Program-made: the position numbers and the translations under genes | Notes under the pieces: model-generated | Database searches by the model: none | What the model was told of the DNA's origin: nothing | What the model saw: the letters and a program-made list of their open reading frames with translations, nothing else | Source of the DNA: Wenzhouxiangella sp. | Lineage (GTDB): Bacteria > Pseudomonadota > Gammaproteobacteria > Xanthomonadales > Wenzhouxiangellaceae | DNA length: 50,220 nt | Assembly: GCA_007118895.1 (NCBI GenBank) | Contig: SKQS01000254.1 | Span: forward strand, 1 to 50,220 | Direction: 5' to 3' | In this document: positions 45,914-50,220 of the stretch, piece by piece | Position numbering within the stretch: position 1 is the first letter of the stretch | Layout of the letters: each line of letters starts with the position of its first letter

Positions 45914-46004
45914 CGGGAAGAAGGATAGACGGGAAGAGGGACAGAAGATAAGTCGCCTTTCTTCCTCTCTTCCTCTCTTGCTCTCCCCCTCTCCCCCTCT
46001 TTCC
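45914..46004. repeat. Purine/pyrimidine quasi-palindrome between sufB and sufC
   Basis: A purine-rich arm of GGGAAGA-like units (45914-45950) is followed by a pyrimidine-rich arm of CTCTTCCT and CTCCCCCT units (45957-46004), imperfect complements. It fills most of the 117-base gap between sufB and sufC, the only sizeable gap in an otherwise tightly packed operon. Confidence 0.55.
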
Positions 46005-46025
46005 AACTAACCAGATAATATTGAC

Positions 46026-46781
46026 ATGCTTAAAATCACCAACCTTCACGTCGCCGTCGACGACAAACCCATCCTCAAGGGCCTGAATCTCGAGGTTGCT
46101 GCCGGCGAGCTGCATGCCATCATGGGGCCGAACGGGTCGGGCAAGTCGACCCTTGGTTATGCCCTGGCTGGTCGCGATGGCTACGAAATCACCTCTGGTG
46201 CAGTCGATTTCGAGGGGCGCGACCTGGCCGATATGGAGCCGGAAGAGCGCGCTGCTGCTGGCCTGTTCCTGGCCTTCCAGTACCCGGTCGAGATTCCAGG
46301 GGTCAACAATGCCTACTTCCTGCGCGCCGCGCTCAACGCCCAGCGCGCCGCGCGTGGTGAGCCGGAGGTCGATTCCATGGCCTTCCTCAAGGCCGTGCGC
46401 GAGTCGCTCAAGGCCCTGAAAATGGACGAATCGCTGCTCAAGCGTGCCGTCAACGAGGGCTTTTCAGGCGGCGAGAAGAAGCGCAACGAGATCGTGCAAA
46501 TGGCAGTACTGAAACCGAAGCTGGCCATTCTGGATGAGACCGACTCCGGACTGGATATCGATGCGCTCAAGCTGGTGGCTGAAGGGATCAACCGACTGCG
46601 CGACCCGGCCCGCTCGTTCGTTGTCATCACCCACTATCAGCGCTTGCTGGAATACCTGGAGCCCGACCGGGTACATGTTTTGTCCGACGGTCAGATTGTC
46701 GAAAGCGGCGGACGAGAGCTGGCCGAGCGCCTGGAGTCAGAGGGTTACGCCTTTCTCGAATCCGACGCGGTCGAGGTCTGA
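46026..46781 (+). CDS. sufC: Fe-S cluster assembly ATPase SufC
   Basis: The ABC-type ATPase of the SufBCD complex. Walker A is GPNGSGKST (34-42), the signature NEGFSGGEKKRNEI is present, and the D-loop region is LAILDETDSGLDIDAL. The Q-loop area FLAFQYPVEIPG is typical of SufC. At 251 residues it is full length. sufD starts five bases after its stop. Confidence 0.97.
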   Translation: MLKITNLHVAVDDKPILKGLNLEVAAGELHAIMGPNGSGKSTLGYALAGRDGYEITSGAVDFEGRDLADMEPEERAAAGLFLAFQYPVEIPGVNNAYFLRAALNAQRAARGEPEVDSMAFLKAVRESLKALKMDESLLKRAVNEGFSGGEKKRNEIVQMAVLKPKLAILDETDSGLDIDALKLVAEGINRLRDPARSFVVITHYQRLLEYLEPDRVHVLSDGQIVESGGRELAERLESEGYAFLESDAVEV

Positions 46782-46785
46782 AGCG

Positions 46786-47985
46786 ATGAGCGTGCTGGCT
46801 GAAAACCTGTTGTCCGATGCCGTTTTGGCCGACAGTTACGGCGCGGTGCGCAAGCGTGCCCAGGCCGAGCTGATGCGCCATGGTTTCCCGGATATCAAGA
46901 CCGAGGCCTGGAAGTACACCTCCCTCAGGGCGCTGGAGAAGCGCTCCCTGGTGCCGGGCGAACATCAGCCGGCAAGTCCGCCGCCTGTGCCGTTTGATCA
47001 CCACCTGCTCCATATCGACGCCGGCCGTCTGCTCAGTGACTCGAGCTCCCTTCCGTCTGGCATCAGCATCGAGCCGGTTGACAGCAATCGGCTGGCCGGT
47101 CTGGATTACGGTAATCGTGGCGGTGCCTTCGGCTGGCTCAACCTGGCCCGATTCGAGCAGGGGCTGAAGGTGGTCATCAACGGCCGTCTTGATCAGCCCC
47201 TGATGCTGGCCCTGACCACCCCGGACGGGCATGCCGACGCATGTCATCCGCGCATCGAGATCGAGCTGACAGCCGGTTCTCGTGCCTGCCTGGTCCAGCT
47301 CGATAGCTCGAACGGCAGCGGGCTGGTCAATGCGGTGATCGACCTGAAGGTTGGGGAGAATGCGCGGCTGGATCATGCGCTGTCTAGGCACAATGGCGAT
47401 GCGATCTGGATCGAGCGCCTCGACGTGGCGCTGGCCGCTGGCGCCGACTATCGCCTGGTGACCCTGGACGGTGGCGGACGGCTGACCCGCCAGGATATCA
47501 ACGTCGCACTGAATGCCAGTGGCGCTCGTTGCGAGGTCGACGGCTCGGTACTGATCGGAGCACGCCAGCATGTGGATTTCCATACCGCGATCGACCACTG
47601 CGTCGGCGGCACTAACAGCCGCGAGCGCTTTCGCATGCTGGCCGACGGCAATGGCGTCGGTGTGTTCAACGGCCGCATTCACATCCATCCCGGGGCCGAT
47701 GACAGTCATTCCGACCTCAATACCGGTAATCTGCTGCTTAGCGAGCAGGCGCGGATCAACACCAAGCCCGAGCTGGAGATCCATGCCGAAGAGGTGACCG
47801 CCAGCCACGGCGCGACGGTCGGTCAGCTTGACGAGCAGGCGCTGTTCTACCTGCGCTCGCGCGGTCTATCCGCCGAGGCCGCGGCGAACCTGCTGAAGAC
47901 CGGGTTTGCCGCCGCCCCGCTGGAAACAGCAGTCGATGATGCGGTACGCCAGTGGTTGCTTGCCAATCTCGGAGACTGGCTGTGA
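46786..47985 (+). CDS. sufD: Fe-S cluster assembly protein SufD
   Basis: A SufB paralogue that forms the SufBC2D complex and helps iron entry. The N-terminus has FPDIKTEAWKYTSLRAL, the usual SufD/SufB start. The C-terminal beta-helix includes HVDFHTAIDHC, HPGADDSHSDLNTGNLLL and ATVGQLDEQALFYLRSRG. At 399 residues it is normal. The ATG at 46786 follows sufC by 4 bases; the frame continues upstream through sufC out of phase. Its stop overlaps the sufS start as GTGA. Confidence 0.95.
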   Translation: MSVLAENLLSDAVLADSYGAVRKRAQAELMRHGFPDIKTEAWKYTSLRALEKRSLVPGEHQPASPPPVPFDHHLLHIDAGRLLSDSSSLPSGISIEPVDSNRLAGLDYGNRGGAFGWLNLARFEQGLKVVINGRLDQPLMLALTTPDGHADACHPRIEIELTAGSRACLVQLDSSNGSGLVNAVIDLKVGENARLDHALSRHNGDAIWIERLDVALAAGADYRLVTLDGGGRLTRQDINVALNASGARCEVDGSVLIGARQHVDFHTAIDHCVGGTNSRERFRMLADGNGVGVFNGRIHIHPGADDSHSDLNTGNLLLSEQARINTKPELEIHAEEVTASHGATVGQLDEQALFYLRSRGLSAEAAANLLKTGFAAAPLETAVDDAVRQWLLANLGDWL

Positions 47986-49238
47986 GCACCTCGATCGGTG
48001 ATCAGGGCGCGGCGGCGGCCGAACTCGATCTGGCGGCAATTCGTGCCCAGTTCCCGGTGCTTGAACGGCAAGTCCACGGCAAGCCGCTGGTGTATTTCGA
48101 CAGCGCCGCCACGGCACAGCGGCCGTTGGCGGTGATCGAGGCCATGGACCGCTTCTATCGGCATTCCAATGCCAATGTTCACCGCGGTGTACACCAGCTC
48201 TCGGTCGAGGCCTCGGAGGCCTTCGAGGCAGCGCGCGAGTCGGCCCGTCGTTTGCTCAATGCCGCCAGCACCCGCGAGGTCGTTTTCACGCGAGGCACCA
48301 CCGAGGCGATCAACCTGGTGGCCCAGAGCTTTCTGCGTCCCGAAATAGGGCCGGGTGACGAGATTCTGATCACACACATGGAGCATCACTCCAATATCGT
48401 GCCCTGGCAGCTGCTGTGCGAACAGACCGGGGCCGAGCTCAAGGTGGCGCCGATCAACCAGCACGGCGAGCTGATGCTCGATGCCTTCGAAGAGCTGCTG
48501 AGCGAGCGCACCCGGCTGGTCGGCGTGGTGCATGTGTCCAACGCCCTGGGGACGATCAACCCGGTGGCCGAAATCTGCCGGATGGCTCGTCGACTGGACA
48601 TTCCGGTACTGGTCGATGGCGCCCAGGCCACGCCGCACCTGAAGGTCGATGTCCAGGCACTGGACTGCGACTTCTACTGCCTGTCGGCACACAAGATGTA
48701 CGGGCCAACCGGAATCGGGCTGCTGTGGGGGCGTGAGCGCCACCTCGAAGCCATGCCACCCTGGCAGGGTGGTGGAGAAATGATCCTCAAGGTCAGTTTC
48801 GACGGCACGACCTTCAACGAGCTTCCGCACAAGTTCGAGGCCGGCACGCCCAACATTGCCGGCGCGATCGGGCTGGGTGCGGCGGTTGAATTCCTCGAAA
48901 GTGTCGATCTGGAAGCGGTGGCCGCTCATGAAGCGCGGTTGCTGGCGACGGCAAGCGAGCGTCTGCTTGAGTTTCCGGGCCTGAAACTGATCGGCACGGC
49001 AAGCGCCAAGGGTCCGGTCGCCAGTTTTGCCATCGACGGTGTGCATGCCAACGATATCGGCACCATCGTCGACCACGCCGGGGTCGCCATTCGCACCGGT
49101 CACCACTGCGCCATGCCGGCCATGCAGTTTTTCGGCGTGCCGGCCACCGCCAGGGCTTCGTTCGGGATGTACAACACGGTCGAGGAAATCGACGTGTTCA
49201 TCGACGCGCTGAAGACTGCCTGCGCCATGCTGCGCTGA
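47982..49238 (+). CDS. sufS: Cysteine desulfurase SufS (group II)
   Basis: A PLP enzyme that removes sulfur from cysteine for cluster assembly. The PLP lysine is Lys238 in LSAHKMYGPTG, and the persulfide Cys376 lies in RTGHHCAMPAM. THMEHHSNIVPW and VDGAQATPH are standard. At 418 residues it matches group II SufS. The start is GTG at 47982, overlapping the sufD stop; a longer frame from 47952 exists but overlaps sufD more. The usual partner, SufE or SufU, is not in this window and may lie further on. Confidence 0.95.
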   Translation: MSTSIGDQGAAAAELDLAAIRAQFPVLERQVHGKPLVYFDSAATAQRPLAVIEAMDRFYRHSNANVHRGVHQLSVEASEAFEAARESARRLLNAASTREVVFTRGTTEAINLVAQSFLRPEIGPGDEILITHMEHHSNIVPWQLLCEQTGAELKVAPINQHGELMLDAFEELLSERTRLVGVVHVSNALGTINPVAEICRMARRLDIPVLVDGAQATPHLKVDVQALDCDFYCLSAHKMYGPTGIGLLWGRERHLEAMPPWQGGGEMILKVSFDGTTFNELPHKFEAGTPNIAGAIGLGAAVEFLESVDLEAVAAHEARLLATASERLLEFPGLKLIGTASAKGPVASFAIDGVHANDIGTIVDHAGVAIRTGHHCAMPAMQFFGVPATARASFGMYNTVEEIDVFIDALKTACAMLR

Positions 49239-49246
49239 AGGTGGCG

Positions 49247-50220
49247 ATGCCTGGCCCGGCTAGTCAAGTCGCGGCGGTGCTGCCGGGGCTTTGTATTGGG
49301 CCCTACCCGATCGACCCGCCACTGGTGCTTGCACCGATGGCCGGGGTCACAGACAAGCCGTTCCGGCTGCTTTGCAAGCGCGGCGGCGCCGGGCTGACGG
49401 TCACCGAGATGGCGGCGGCCAACCCGGACCTGTGGCAGACCCGCAAGTCGCTGGAGCGCACCGATCACGACGGCGAGCCGGCGCCGGTCAGCGTGCAGAT
49501 TGCCGGCACCGAGCCGGAGCAGATGGCCGCCTTCGCTCGCCACAACGTCGCCCAGGGCGCGCAGATCATCGATATCAACATGGGCTGTCCGGCCAAGAAG
49601 GTCTGTCGCGCCTGGGCCGGTTCGGCCCTGATGCGCGATGAGACGCTGGTCGCCAGGATTCTCGAGGCCGTGGTCGCGGCGGTCGATGTGCCGGTCACCC
49701 TCAAGATTCGTACCGGCTGGGATGCCGATCATCGTAACGGGCCGGCCATTGCTCGCATTGCCGAGGAGTCTGGTATCAGTGCCGTGGCCGTTCATGGCCG
49801 GACCCGGGATCAGAAATACCAGGGTCAGGCCGAGTACGACACGATTGCCCTGATCAAGTCCGAGCGAGGCATTCCGGTGCTGGCCAACGGCGACATCGAC
49901 TCGCCGGCCAAGGCGCAGGCGGTGCTGTCGCACACCGGTGCGGACGGCCTGCTGATCGGGCGCGCCGCCCAGGGCCGGCCCTGGATATTTGCCGAAATTG
50001 CCCATTACCTGGCGCACGGACAAGCGCTTTCGCCGCCGGGCATGAGCGAGGTAGGTGCAATCCTCATCGGCCACCTTGAAGCCCTGCACGCCTTCTACGG
50101 CCCGGCTCGCGGCGTACGCATCGCCCGCAAGCACCTGGCCTGGTATGCGGCCGGCCATCCCGGCAGCGAGGCTTTCCGACAGCAGGTCAATCGCATTGAT
50201 TCAGCTGACCAGCAGCTTGC
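49247..50220 (+). CDS. dusB: tRNA-dihydrouridine synthase B (3' end beyond window)
   Basis: It reduces uridine to dihydrouridine in the tRNA D-loop using FMN/NADPH. The FMN-barrel start is PPLVLAPMAGVTDKPFR. The catalytic Cys114 is in NMGCPAKKV, and KIRTGW, VHGRTRDQKYQG and IGRAAQGRPW are family segments. The gene is open at 50220 after 324 codons, so perhaps 5-20 residues are missing; DusB proteins are ~320-330 residues. It begins eight bases after sufS. In many relatives dusB is followed by fis, which would lie just past the window. A Cys replaces the usual Asn after KKV. Confidence 0.95.
   Translation, partial: MPGPASQVAAVLPGLCIGPYPIDPPLVLAPMAGVTDKPFRLLCKRGGAGLTVTEMAAANPDLWQTRKSLERTDHDGEPAPVSVQIAGTEPEQMAAFARHNVAQGAQIIDINMGCPAKKVCRAWAGSALMRDETLVARILEAVVAAVDVPVTLKIRTGWDADHRNGPAIARIAEESGISAVAVHGRTRDQKYQGQAEYDTIALIKSERGIPVLANGDIDSPAKAQAVLSHTGADGLLIGRAAQGRPWIFAEIAHYLAHGQALSPPGMSEVGAILIGHLEALHAFYGPARGVRIARKHLAWYAAGHPGSEAFRQQVNRIDSADQQL

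Overview
This window reads as a stretch of chromosomal core genome from a GC-rich gammaproteobacterium. The gene set is Gram-negative (LPS transport lptCAB, Kdo synthesis kdsCD, PBP1B, outer-membrane-type lipoproteins). The order rpoN-hpf-ptsN-hprK-rapZ-EIIA(Man)-HPr-EI and the DUF2066 / CDP-alcohol transferase / hda and purM-purN-DUF3108 groupings resemble Xanthomonadales and Wenzhouxiangellaceae-like lineages. That placement is an inference from gene order and GC content; no rRNA is present to confirm it. I found no tRNA, rRNA, CRISPR, integrase, transposase or prophage module.

Layout. 1-5105: a very large fused glycosyltransferase (GT4, coiled coil, GT2, GT4) on the minus strand, with a terminator-like hairpin inside its first codons. 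5211-11574 (plus): mrcB, a TPR lipoprotein, the YoaA helicase, tsaB and a YihY membrane protein. 11569-24867 (minus): a compact 15-gene run, yrbG-kdsD-kdsC-lptC-lptA-lptB-rpoN-hpf-ptsN-hprK-rapZ-EIIA(Man)-HPr-EI-glycosyltransferase, with many 4-base stop/start overlaps. 24951-26469 (plus): ibaG and murA. 26470-26806: a gene-free zone packed with hairpins. 26807-30569 (minus): purM, purN, a DUF3108 protein and an M48/TPR metalloprotease lipoprotein. 30657-32980 (plus): a DUF2066 protein, a CDP-alcohol phosphatidyltransferase and hda. 32974-39481 (minus): a three-subunit transhydrogenase (pntAA, pntAB, pntB), an unrecognised 563-residue lipoprotein and asnB. 39794-43777: murU and amgK on the minus strand, separated by a plus-strand secreted protein that looks like a phage tail fibre or collagen. 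44003-50220 (plus): an Rrf2 regulator with sufBCDS, then dusB, which runs off the window.

How the genes work together. Cell-envelope building is the main theme: murein synthesis (mrcB, murA), peptidoglycan recycling (amgK, murU), Kdo and LPS transport (kdsD, kdsC, lptCAB) and polysaccharide assembly (two multidomain glycosyltransferases). The PTS block has EI, HPr, HPr kinase, EIIA(Ntr), EIIA(Man) and RapZ but no sugar permease here, so it is probably a regulatory phosphorelay. RapZ and the kds/lpt genes next to it link that relay to envelope precursor supply. The suf block is a stand-alone iron-sulfur assembly operon with its own regulator.

The most unusual items are the secreted S74/collagen-like fibre protein between amgK and murU, the 1650-residue triple glycosyltransferase with three 48-residue coiled-coil repeats, and a set of purine/pyrimidine quasi-palindromes in intergenic gaps, two of them inside operons (suf and pnt).
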